DNA of 64,000 nucleotides. It comes from Branchiostoma floridae (Eukaryota > Chordata > Leptocardii > Amphioxiformes > Branchiostomatidae). The stretch lies in contig NC_049988.1 in assembly GCF_000003815.2 (NCBI RefSeq), forward strand, positions 8,622,986 through 8,686,985. The letters are read 5' to 3'. Numbering within the stretch: the stretch's first letter is position 1; each line of letters opens with the position of its first letter. A program made the translations under genes and the position numbers. A model generated the notes under the pieces. It searched no databases. It saw only the letters and a list, made by a program, of their open reading frames with translations, and was not told where the DNA came from. Below, in pieces: positions 35,901 to 47,900 of the stretch.

Positions 35901-38900
35901 TGAGAAAATGGCATACGTTTGGTAGGTAGCAGAATTTGTGTATTTGTATTTTGTATTTATTGGAAATGAAATCATTGCTGTGGGTGCTCTCAGCGCTAAC
36001 GGCTAACCCACAAAGTTCCAGGCGAACATATAACTTGAACACAAAACGTACAATAAAAGTACAATACAAAGAAAAATTCACATGTAAGTCTGAACTTTAG
36101 CCGGATTAGATGCATTTAAGTTCGCGGGGATTTAATTTCGCGGTAGCGGGAATAGGGACTTTTCGCGGTGGATTTAAGTTCGCGGTAACACCATAGAGCA
36201 GTCTAATACCACAATAGAAAAATGTTCGCGGTGGATTTGAGTTCGCGGTGAAGTGGTCACCGCGAAAACCGCGAACATTTCTGCATTTACAGTATTCTAT
36301 AGAAAACATGAGTATCAGATACTAAATATGACTCTTACTCTTAGCTTTTGCATGGTTGTGTTCATATTCTTTGAAATACCAAACCTTTTAGGAGGGGCAG
36401 GAGCTGTAAAAGCTGATTGTACCATTAATACAGATGAGGTTTGCGAGACAAACTGTTTGACTGGAACATGCAGTCGTTCAGTGATCTACGCCCGTAATTA
36501 CAGCGAACATGGAAAAGGTAGTTAGAACATTGCCTGTACATCACAGATAGGATATTGCAGTCAGTGGTAACTACTGTACGATCAAGGTTTGGGCGCCGTA
36601 CCAAAATATTTGGGCGCTGTACCAAGACATTTCTGTGAACTGTAACGACCGTTGTCTACAGATGGTAAGGTATCGTAATCTTGTAATTTCAGCGCTGGAA
36701 TTATTTCAGTCTCCTGTGGTTTGAAACGAGCTTGTGTGCTATTGGTTCGCAGTAACCTCCTTTCAACTGCGCACGACCGCGGTTCACAACTTAACAATCT
36801 AATCAACATCTGTAAAACTTTCTGGCATCGAGCCATCCTTTCCACACCTCGACTGCCAGTTTTCTTACGCTTTCTGTTCAGATAAGACAAGATAGCCTTC
36901 GTTACCACATCTACTGGCCGTGTTTCACATCTAAACAAGCAATCAAAAATGCTATTCCTCGATCCTTGAAATATTTATTGTTATTGGGAATTTTCTTGTT
37001 TTGTTATCATGAAAGCTTATGTGTTGGTAGTAATCATAGTACAATGCTAAACTTTCTTCCAACACAGAAGTATACACGGATCTATTTTTTTCTTTTCTTT
37101 TTCTTTTCACAAGTTGCTGACTTAATGTGTATTCGCGTATTCGCAAGATCATGTGTAAATAAGATAACATATCTGTAACTCTCGCGAGTTTACGTGCTGA
37201 TGTGATTGGTCATTAGTATTGATCTTAAAGAAGGTGACAGTGGTCGTTGAAAATTTGATCCGACATATTTGTACTGGAAGGAAGATAAGCATTGTACTAT
37301 TCTTGTTTTATTTTTTTATCGTGAAATTCATGCTATTTCTGTCTACGCATTTTTTCGGCTTATGCAACTTTGGACCCGGGACGAGCTGACCTTCCCGTCT
37401 TGGGGGAAGCAACTTTGGACCCGGGCCATGTCATCTTTCCAATCCTGCAAATCTCCGGCTACACCATCTTCCGCCTCACATCATGTCACTCAACAAGATA
37501 ACTACGTACAGGCACACACCAAGAGAAACAAACACACCGACCAAAAAATGCCTATGTTTCCACAGAGCTAACAACTCTCCAATCAGAAAATAGCCTCCGG
37601 CTGTATTTTAAAAGTTTTTTTAGTCGTTTTTATCGGGCTTTCTATTTTGTGTTGTATCTTGTACTGTGTTTGACAATACAGCGGGAGCCTAACCTCTGCA
37701 AGGAGAGTAGAGCTAACAACCTAACCAGCAACTCTTGAACTTTTTGGTAACCCGCCATTTTCCCCAAACCCTGCCACCTGGCTTTCTTGCGTTTCTCTCA
37801 CCAGAATGAATGGCTAGTTCCTTGGACAGTGACATATTTGTTGACCGTATGTACCCGGGGTACATGATTGTGTCACTGGTGTAACCATTACTCCATCTGG
37901 CTCTTCGCTCTAGTCCGATAAAGGTTCAAAACGTCGTGTCCTCACCTGGAGGTTAATAAGCTTGTGAAAGGATGACATATACGTGGAGTAACTCTACACG
38001 TCGTTATGATGAATAGAACACATTAGAACGCCGAAATCGCTCTATGCCAGAAGGTCTAATGGGAAACGTTGACGTATGTTCGAAATCGAGAGGAAGATGG
38101 TTCAATTTGGCTGGACGCAAATCTTCGCGTGTCGTAAAAAAACGCGCCGTCAGAGTGGAGCCCGTTTGGCTTCCTGCACTGTCGATTTGTAGCTCGAATC
38201 TACCTTTCTCATAAAGTATTCCATTACTGAGGCCTAGGGAAAAAATGTTGTGTTTCCTGTTTCAGTCCTGGAAAGATTAGGGTCGATAGGTAGGGATGAT
38301 CTTTGTTTCTTGTACTCTTTTTAGGTTGGCCAAAACTCTAGTCAGACATTACAATACAGTTGGGCAAAGTAAACTGAAATGCACGAGGACACTTGTTTTT
38401 CAATGTTGAACTTTAAGTTTGTGCATAATAGATACATTTCTCCTTCATTAGATAGGACAAGCAGTGTTTTTACTTCAATAAGAAGCAGGCTAAATAAAAC
38501 ATTCTAAGTGGAAGCTAAGTGACTCCACTGCCCACCCCCAAAAAAGTCTAGGGTAGGCAGGTTTTTCTAGGGTAGGTAGGGAAACAGGGAAGACAACATT
38601 TTTTTTCCTATGCCTAACCCAAGCAAGAGGGACCAGCCATTTCAACCTTATTTTACTCTTAGATGAATCGTAAGTGTACCTAAGTACAGGTCAGAAAATA
38701 ATTTGAAAATGAGTATATCCACAGCAATGCGTGCCCTTGCTAAGTATTCCATTACTGATTCACACACAGAAGGGTCAGCCAAAGACCGTGGCGTTAGTTT
38801 TACAAGACGGTCGTTTAAAAACACCATTCCAACCTTATTTTACTCTTAGATGAATCATAAGTGCACATAAGTACAGGGTAGAAAAATAATTTGAAAATGA

Positions 38901-41900
38901 GTATATCCACGTCAACGAAAGTGTTATGATAGAGTCATTAGTTTCCCCCCATACCCAAGACTTTCGACATGGTAGACATGGGGTCAGATTTTTTCCTTAC
39001 ATTAGAGAGTACAGTCAAACCTGTATTAGCGGCCACCTCTGCATAGCGACCACCTGCCCTTTGCGGTCACTTTTTGTCGGTCCCTTGAATTCTTCCCATT
39101 GACCTAAGCATTAAGAAATAGTCTGTAGCGGCCACCTGTCCAACACGGCCACGACCACACGATTCCCGGTCCCATAGATACAGAAACACTGCCTATTGCG
39201 ACCATACGGCGGTCGTATGTCACCCTGCGCCCTGTTTTAAAACCGTAGTTTTGTGACGATATGGAGATGTTCTCGACAGGGTCATTTTGGCGAAAGTGGA
39301 AGGTACGCGTGCCTTGAACGTTAGAGTACATGTCTTTGTCGGTGAATTTACCAACATTCCGCATGGCAATGGCAATCATTTTCGGTAGATTTGACTTTGG
39401 TAGGGTCAGTTGAATTTTGAGACGATTGAGACAATGTTACTTGGTGAGAAAGATAAGTGGGTACTGAACTTATGTGTAACTTATTGCTCCTGGTCAATCG
39501 ATCAGCATTTTCTCTTTCGTGGCAACCTGTCTATAGTCACCACATTTCTTCAGCCTTTGAGTGTCCGCTATAGACAGGTTTGACTGTACGTGCTTTAGTC
39601 TACTCACTGTGCAAAACACGTTCTGGGTGAGCGTTCCCTCTAATCGATGTCATATCTCATTGCGAATCCTGACTTCCAACTGAAGTAGCCTGAGATTGTG
39701 TATAATCTACCAAGGGATTTATCAAAGAAGAGAAGTCCCATTTGGCTTCCAAAAATAGACGACTAGTAAGTTTCCTGCGCCTAACTACACTGGCTCTAAC
39801 CACACTTCTTATCACTCGCTCTATTGAACCATTTTAGTCTATTCTAACCCTCCTAAGAAGTCTGGTAAAGTCATGAAGTTCCAGTTTGAGGGTTAATAAA
39901 GTTTAGCATCAAGGGCTATTAGTACCCGTGTCTCGTACTTTACGTTACCAAAATTCCGTACTGATTTCAAACGACCAAGGGAAATCAGTCAGTCAATCTT
40001 GCGTTAAAATCAATAACTGTAGTGCGTACGTACATTCACATCTATCTAGAAGTTTTGATCAAGATAGATATATATTCACATATAAAGGTCAGGATATATA
40101 TGTTCGGTAATGGTGAAACAATCATATCTGATATTGGAAACACTTCTAAAATGTACGAAGAAGACATATATTGTTATTAAATCCACTCCACAAAAACAAA
40201 TGAACATAGCTTTAATCAAAATCAAAAAGGCGGCATGCGTGCAATGGGTTTGATGATCTCATAAGTTGAGAATTGCTTTTGATGAGGCTTTGAGATAGAA
40301 TAGATGAATGTCTTTCTTATTGAACATTCCCTCCAATCTCTTCTCTTTACGTGCATACAATGCTTCAGAAAGAAGAGCCAGTGACGTTTTATGTTGAATT
40401 ATGACACGCAATATATATTTGAAATGGAAACTATTCCTAACAGTTTTCTGAATTGTATTTCAAGACATATGAATGAAAAGAATTGCTCTAGCTGTCCCAT
40501 ATAAGAAGAAAGATGAGCATTACAGTGGCTTCTATCTTGTCTTTGCTTTGAGGCATATTTCCTCTATCATAAGGCTTCATGAAGAAAAGCCGAATGCCAC
40601 AAAGAAGACAGGCGGCTCACGTGCAATGGGTTTGATGATCACATAAGTTGAGAATTGCTTTTGATGAGGCTTTGGGATAGAACAGATGAATGTCTTTGTT
40701 ATTGAAAAGTCCCTCCAATCTCTTCCCTTTAAGTGCATAAAATGCTTCAGAAAGAAGAGTTTTCTGAATCATATTTCAAGACATTTGTATAAAAAGAACT
40801 GTTTGGTCGTATATAAGACGAATGAGGAGTCTTACAGTGGCTAAGTTGCCTTTTATCTATTCTTTCCTTCTGGGGCTATTTCTCCGTTATAACGCTTCAT
40901 CAAGTAAAGCGAAATGCTACCGAGAACACAGGTTTACTTGCATGCCATCCGTTAGCGTTGTCTGTCTCCCATGGCGAAATACACGGTAAATGGAACGTAT
41001 ACCATTTATTTTTTGTTCAGTGAATACATCTGCGATCCTATGAGCTATATGAGGATGTATGTAGTGCACCATTACCCATAGAATACGGGTATCGTTTATA
41101 AATGAGCTATGTTATATCCGTGAACAGTTTCATCAGGTTGGTACGTCACTGAATAAAGAGACTCTTTTTACACAACCAATGCTTTATTCTCACCGACGTT
41201 TCGGTGACCGTCTGTCACCTTCTTCAGGGCAATTCTGACTGGTTCACATTGTACTGCAGGACAGATGTCGCTGCTCACAGTATTTACATATGTATATACA
41301 GACAGCTTTATGCACATATTTACAATGCGTTCCCAAACGTAAAGGAGTGTAATACATCCATAACGCAATCAGTTGTCAATTAACGATGAATTAATGTAAG
41401 TTTTTTCTACTTCTTAAGAATATTGTCCCACACGTGGCTGAGTCTGTACCCCCCCTCATCTCGGTTCATGACAGGAGACGACTTCCTAATCCATACAGCC
41501 TCCTTTATCCAGCGGGTGCATCTGTGGTCCTCTCTGTCAATCACCTTGGCCCCGTCCCAGTCTATGACACAGTTATTTCTCATGATGTGGTCTGTCACTG
41601 CTGATTTGTTCTCTTCTTTCTCAGCTTCCTTCTTCTGCGATCTAGTGTACCGTCCCGCCTTGATGTTCTCTGCCTCTTTCCTGTGTTCTGCTAGTCTGCA
41701 TCCAAATGTTCTCCCTGTCTCCCCAATGTAGACTTGGTCGCAGCTCATGCATGGTATCCGATATATACAGTCCGCATACATACGCATCTGAACTGTGAGC
41801 AGCGACATCTGTCCTGCAGTACAATGTGAACCAGTCAGAATTGCCCTGAAGAAGGTGACAGACGGTCACCGAAACGTCGGTGAGAATACAGCATTGGTTG

Positions 41901-44900
41901 TGTAAAAAGAGTCTCTTTATTGAGCTATGTTATAGCTTATAAAAGACGCACTTAATTACCCGTACGTTACCCTGTGTGTGACTTGATCAGGACATGGCCT
42001 TGTTCGTTGAGGAATTCAATAGACTGTGTCTCTTGTGGGATGAATGAGCAATATTCTTAATAAAGACCATTGTGGGATGATTACTTCCAGGTATATTCGA
42101 AAGACTCTTGTGGGATTGAATAAGCGACACACGTACTGTAAAAAAACATAGCAGGAATAAGTCGTGATATTCTAAAGACCCTTTTGGGATAAAAAGGCGA
42201 TATCTCAAACACCGTTGTGGGAGTGAATTGGGCGATATCCTAAAGGGCATGTAGGAAATGTCACGATATTTTAAAGACCATTGTGAGATTAAATGGACGA
42301 TATTCTGAAGACTGTTGTGGGTCTAGATAGGCGATTTTTCTAAAAACCATTGTGTTTAAAATCACGATATTCTAGAGACCGTTGTGGAATAAAACGGCGA
42401 TATCATTAAGACTGTTGTGAGGCTATAAGGGCGACACTCTCTGCACATCGTGAGATAATGTCAACAGATCGTCAACAGAAGCAGGATTACGTGCAAAAAG
42501 TTTTAAAGACAGCCATTGTATGACCTTCACTTCATAAAAAACATTTCCATTTTACATGTACATGTAGTTTTATCTTAATACATCATCTGCTCCTTAACTT
42601 CCTGGAACTTTGTTACATTCCTCATGGGAGTTTTAGTTGCCTCTGCAAAACGGCATGTGGTTCCCAATTACCGAAATGTAGGACCTTCACCTTCACTTCA
42701 TAGAAAACATTTCCATTTTACATATAGTTCTATAAAGTTTAAACATTTCTGATCCATAACTTCCTGGACGCTTGTTACATTCATCATGGGAGTTTGAGTT
42801 GCCTATGCAAAACGGCATGTGGTTCCCCATTACCGAAATGTAGGACTTCCACCTTCACTTCACTTCACTTCACTTCATAGAACACATTTCCTTTTTTGAA
42901 AAACTTGGCAACTTTTACCCCGCGATGCTGATTACTAGTATCATGGTTTGCTACATTCATCATTTGAGCTTCAGTTGCCTGTGCAAAGTGGCATGTGGTT
43001 CCCAATTACCGAACTGTACCACAGTCATCTTCACTTCACTTCATAGAACACATTTCCTTTTCCGAAAAAGTTGGCAACTTTTATTTACCCCGCGACGCTG
43101 CCTAGTAGTATCGTGGTTTGCTACATTCATCATATGAGCTTTAGTTGTCTCTGCAAAGCGGCGTGTGATTCCCCATTACCGAAATCTAGGACCTTCAACT
43201 TTACTTGATAGAAAACTTTTCTATTTTATTCACATGTAGTTCTATCTTTTTCCATAACTTTCTGGAAAAGTTGGCAACTTTTAACCCTCGACGCTCATAG
43301 TTTGTTACATTCATCATATGAGCTTTAGTTGTCTCTGCAAAGCGGCATATCATATGGTTTCCCATTATCGAACTGTACGAATTTCACCTCCGCTTCATAC
43401 AATAATTTTTCCATTTTACATATAGTTTTATCTCTTTCCACATCTTTTATGGCAACTTCTGCCCTTCGACGCTGACTATCATAGTTTGTTACATTCATCA
43501 TATGAGCTTTAGTTGCCTGTGTAAAGCGGTATGTGGTTCCCCATTGCCGAATTGTCGATTCAGCATGACGAATGTAGACACCGGAAAGGGATACTGGTTT
43601 GTAATTATCAAAAGCCATGTAACAGGCACCCAATGGTCTAGCTTAGAATCCACACTGTTGCCAAGGCCAGCAGAGATCATCTTTCAGCACCAAGGCCAAC
43701 GTGTCCCCTATCTTACATTAGACCTCCGTCTGAGGAGAGCTGTTCATGATTAACACAATCAGGAAGATAATCACAAGGTGTCATGAATTTGCCAGTCGGG
43801 GATAGAAGGTTAAAGTGCCGAGGAAACTCACCCTACACCTTGCCTATGGTCGTTCCTAGATTCTTCATCATTCACAGAAATGAATACTGATACTTCTTGG
43901 CTACGTTTCAAGATTGAACTCCTCTATTCCTTTCATCAGCAGAAGACCAGGTTGGCTGGGACCAGAGCCCAATCAAGACATTCCCCTGAAAGCCTTCTCC
44001 ATTATGGTTGTAGATTTTTCTCCACTTAATGAGAAGCTGAGCCCGTACTTGTTGGCTGCGTTTCAAGACTGATCCCTTTGGTCCGCAGATGAACAGATTG
44101 GTCGTTAACAACAGTACCAAATCACGGAGTCTCCTGGGGCTGTCCGACTGTATGGCAGTGGATGTTTCTTCACTAAGATGGGAACTGTAATGAGTTGAAT
44201 GTCATTGATTTGTTTGATTGCTTTGGTCTGCAGATGAGAGGTGCTGTGTGGTCGGCACCTAAAGTACCAAATCACTGAGTCTCCTGAAGCTGATCGACAG
44301 TATGGCAGCGGATGTTTCTCCACTACGTTTGGAACTGATAATAAGTTGCGTGTCAATGATTTGTTTGATTGCTTTGCTTTTGGTCTGCAGATGAGCAGCT
44401 TGGTCGGCACCAACAGTACCCAATCACGGAGTCCCCTGAGGCTGCCTGACGATGTGGACATGCGTCAACTCCTCATCCTGGCGTGCCATATGGAAAACCA
44501 GGAGACATACGCACGTCTCAACGGAAGTAAGAATCAAAGTCTCATTGTTTGATCCTCTTCACTGATTACAAGAGCTGACTTGCCTTGGTCTAATCCTCCT
44601 TAGCAACACCAGCTCTGAAGAAAATGAATGATGAAAGTAACCTTACTTCCACTTGGTTGGAAACAATTAAACTTCCTTCCAGCAACCAAAAAACTTTTGA
44701 GTCACCGAATTTTCGACCAATTGCCTGGTCTGAGGACCCGGAGCACCGGGTCAAAGATTGTCGGAAGCCTGTACCGACCCCCGTCTGTTACATGAAGGTT
44801 GATGTGCTCTGGTGTGTATAGGCTCTGCACTCTATACTCACGCGCGGGTATCAGGCCTTCTATGTATGAAATCCAACTTGAAACGAGCTTCATTTTATCC

Positions 44901-47900
44901 TTATCTTGTCTCCACATGTGAAATAATCAATGATAGACGGAAGTCTAAGGGCGAGACATCAGCGATGAGACACATTTGTCTGATCTTATCTTAGCCTTGT
45001 TTATGTCGTGTTACACAGACGGATCAGGCATTTCTGTCGGATCAATATCTTTTAAGTTCAGTGACCTTTATTAAAGATAATAGGTGAATATTCGATACTG
45101 CATTGCGAATACATGTATTTGAAACTGATATCTCCATAAATTGGACATTTAAGTAGGTTTTCTAAGATAAAGAATTATTTGAAGAAAGCAAGCTACAAAT
45201 TCCTTTTGCAAATGTCAATGACCCTATGAAAATTTGAGATAACTGGTGGACATTTTCAATGAAACATGAGCAGTGAATTCATTGGATGACTACATTGTGA
45301 TTGACAGCACTGATCTGCAATGCCACGTGGGATACCGTGACGTGCTGGCCACCTGCTCCTGCTGGGACTCTGGTGCACATGCCCTGTCCTGGACAACTCC
45401 GCGGGATCAGATACGACACTTCAAGTAAGTTTACTAGATTGTACCTGCACATATGATCTACCACCATCAACAATATGTTCTAATCTAATGTTTCCAAAAC
45501 ACAAGACATTCTTGAAGAAAGCACCAAATTTAGATTGGAAGGATGACTACGGTGCGAAAGATGTCGGTTAGCTGAGTAAGAATTGCACTTTGATCCGCAA
45601 ATATCAGTTGGAACTATATCGTTTCAGAAATTGATATGATTCGGCACCTAGCAGTGTAGGATCTCCCAATGAATTGGGAGAGAAATGCAGAGGACTAGAA
45701 GAAACTCATGAAAACGCTACGCCAATCCCTATATCTACTTTGAGAGTAACAGTTCACTACAACAATCCCACCGCTGCCACCAAATGTAGCGTGAGGCCGA
45801 GATAGTGTAACACTGAGAGGAGGTCTGGACGCATTGGCTTACACTCCAGAACTGACTGTCCACAAGGGTCGGCCCTCTTTATTCTCATCTGAACATAAAT
45901 CAGATGGACCCCCATATGTGGTGGGACCTGGTCCTCGCACTAGCATTGACAGTTCATGGTGTCCATCTCTGCTCTCTTCAGAAAATGCCACCAAGATGTG
46001 CTACGAGAATGGCACCTGGGCAAGAAAGGCGGACTACAACGGGAACTGTCGCCCACTCGTGGACAGTCATACAGCAGAGAGCGAGGAAATGGTGTGTTGT
46101 TATGGTAACATGCAATGATATTAACAATTTAAAGTTTGCAGAAAAATTTCAGAAATGTATGGATGAATCATAGGAAAGATAATCTGAAATATTGAGAGGA
46201 TCGTTTTTCTGTTAGCAAGAGCTATAATTATTACATAATGTTCACCTGGGTCAAGGTGGGTAATTTCTAATGGCATTTCATCAGAGCTTGCTAGGGATTC
46301 GAACCTATAACCTCTTGATTTGGAGTCAGCTACCCTAACCACAAGGCCAGTCAAGATGCTTAATCTTGGTTGCTATATCTTTTATGACATGTAACTAGAA
46401 TGCTGAAAGATGTAATCATCTCATGTATTCGTGTCTCATTGCACTTTCCAGAGACAGTGGGGCCGACACTTGGAAAATGCCAAGCTACTGAACAACGTCG
46501 GCCATGCAGTGTCTCTCTTCTGCCTTGTCATCGCTTTTGTGCTGTTTGGATACCTGAAGTAAGTGTGTTGGTTTGAGTCTCAACACTTGAATACCACATT
46601 TCCCAAGCACTAAAATATATAATGCATTTACACTGTACTATATCCTCACCCATCCTACACAGTCAGACAAAACAAAATCCACCTAATCAAGGAACCGTCC
46701 CATGTTCATCCAAAGCTAAAAAGCTTATTATGTTTGTAATATTCACTAGAAACTCATTAAAACTCAGCTCATTGCCTTCTGATTACACATATGGAATGAA
46801 CAAATAATGATAAACACTGCCAATGCTACCCATTAAATGATTATTACTTTCTGTTATCTTGTGGAAGCTACTAGAAAAACATTCTCCAAACGAGTAACAA
46901 TTTTGGTAAGTAATGTTCTAACTAATCAAGACATACCTTTCTATCAGATACGGAATGAACAAATAATGATAAACACTGCCAACGCTACCCATTGAAATAG
47001 CTGCTATAACTTTCTGTTATCTTGTGGAAGTTACTAGAAAAACATTCTCCAAACGAGTAACAATTTTGGTAAGTAATGTTCTAACTCATCAAGACATACC
47101 TCTCTATCAGATACGGAATGAACAAATAATGACAAACACGCCATTGCTACTCATTAGATAATTATTACTTTCTGTTATCTTGCGGAAGCTACATTCTCCA
47201 AATGAGTAACAATTTTGGTTAAGCAATCCCATCCAGACATAGCGCTCTATCAGATACACATCTAAAACCCAAATGGTGCCAGTGCAGTCCTGTGTTCTTG
47301 AAAAGACAAGTAGTCATACCTTTTTTGTTCCCAGGGACCCTTGTATCATTCTCTTTCACAAGCTAAATGATAATGGTGACGAACAGTTCACAATTTTGAG
47401 CTTCAGAGGAGTATATCTGTATATGTGAATGGCTTCGGCAACATGAAAGACGTCTTGAGGAAGATTGAATATGGCTGCATAATTTATGCCATCGTAAGGC
47501 TTAAATTGCACTTTGCTTTCATTACCCCACACATAGAGGACCAGTTTGGTCTTCCCAAATATCTCACTATCAATATAGCAGATGACTAGTATATCGTAAG
47601 GATGTATGGGTGCATCTATGTGCTGGGTGGGCCAGGGAAATTGTTTAATACAAGTAACGTTACAGAAACTGTTAAGTCACTTGGTTTTCAGAAAGCAAAG
47701 AAGAAGCAAATTTGTTTTCAAAACGTCCAAGATGGAAACAGCACAAGAAATCTGTGCAGAATTCAGATTACAAATTTCTACCAATTCTCCAATAACTGTA
47801 GATGTAAAACACCAATTACTTATGAACGATATTATCTTTGCTAATTTCCAAGTGGATAAAGAAAGACAAAATCATAACGTTTACTATGTTTTCCAGCTCA

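Noticed and set aside
37905-37950. GATAAAGGTTCAAAACGTCG considered as another hammerhead-like PLE terminus
   Set aside because: It lacks the CTGANGA half and a convincing stem, so the resemblance is limited to AAAACGTCG.
42510-43680. Regular ~170-bp array considered as a possible CRISPR-like or regulatory array
   Set aside because: Units are homologous throughout, with no constant-repeat/unique-spacer pattern, and the context is a eukaryotic intron.
43566-43753. Coding-like stretch ([15 protein letters not shown]) after the tandem array
   Set aside because: No domain is recognised and there is no acceptor/donor pair compatible with the receptor, so the evidence is insufficient for a gene call.
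44105-44461. 118-codon minus-strand frame over the exon 2 copies
   Set aside because: It is a shadow of the tandem exon 2 series. The plus strand has the splice sites and the homology.
45279-45473. Long frames across exon 3 in other phases, including a plausible-looking LQCHVGYRD reading
   Set aside because: Only the phase giving CNAT...TCWPP...MPCPG matches the CRF receptor domain and joins exons 2 and 4 in frame.
45904-45981. ATG-initiated frame reading as a signal peptide ([12 protein letters not shown]) just before exon 4
   Set aside because: It is out of phase with exon 4 and has no splice donor, and the receptor already has a phase-consistent upstream path through exons 1-3.
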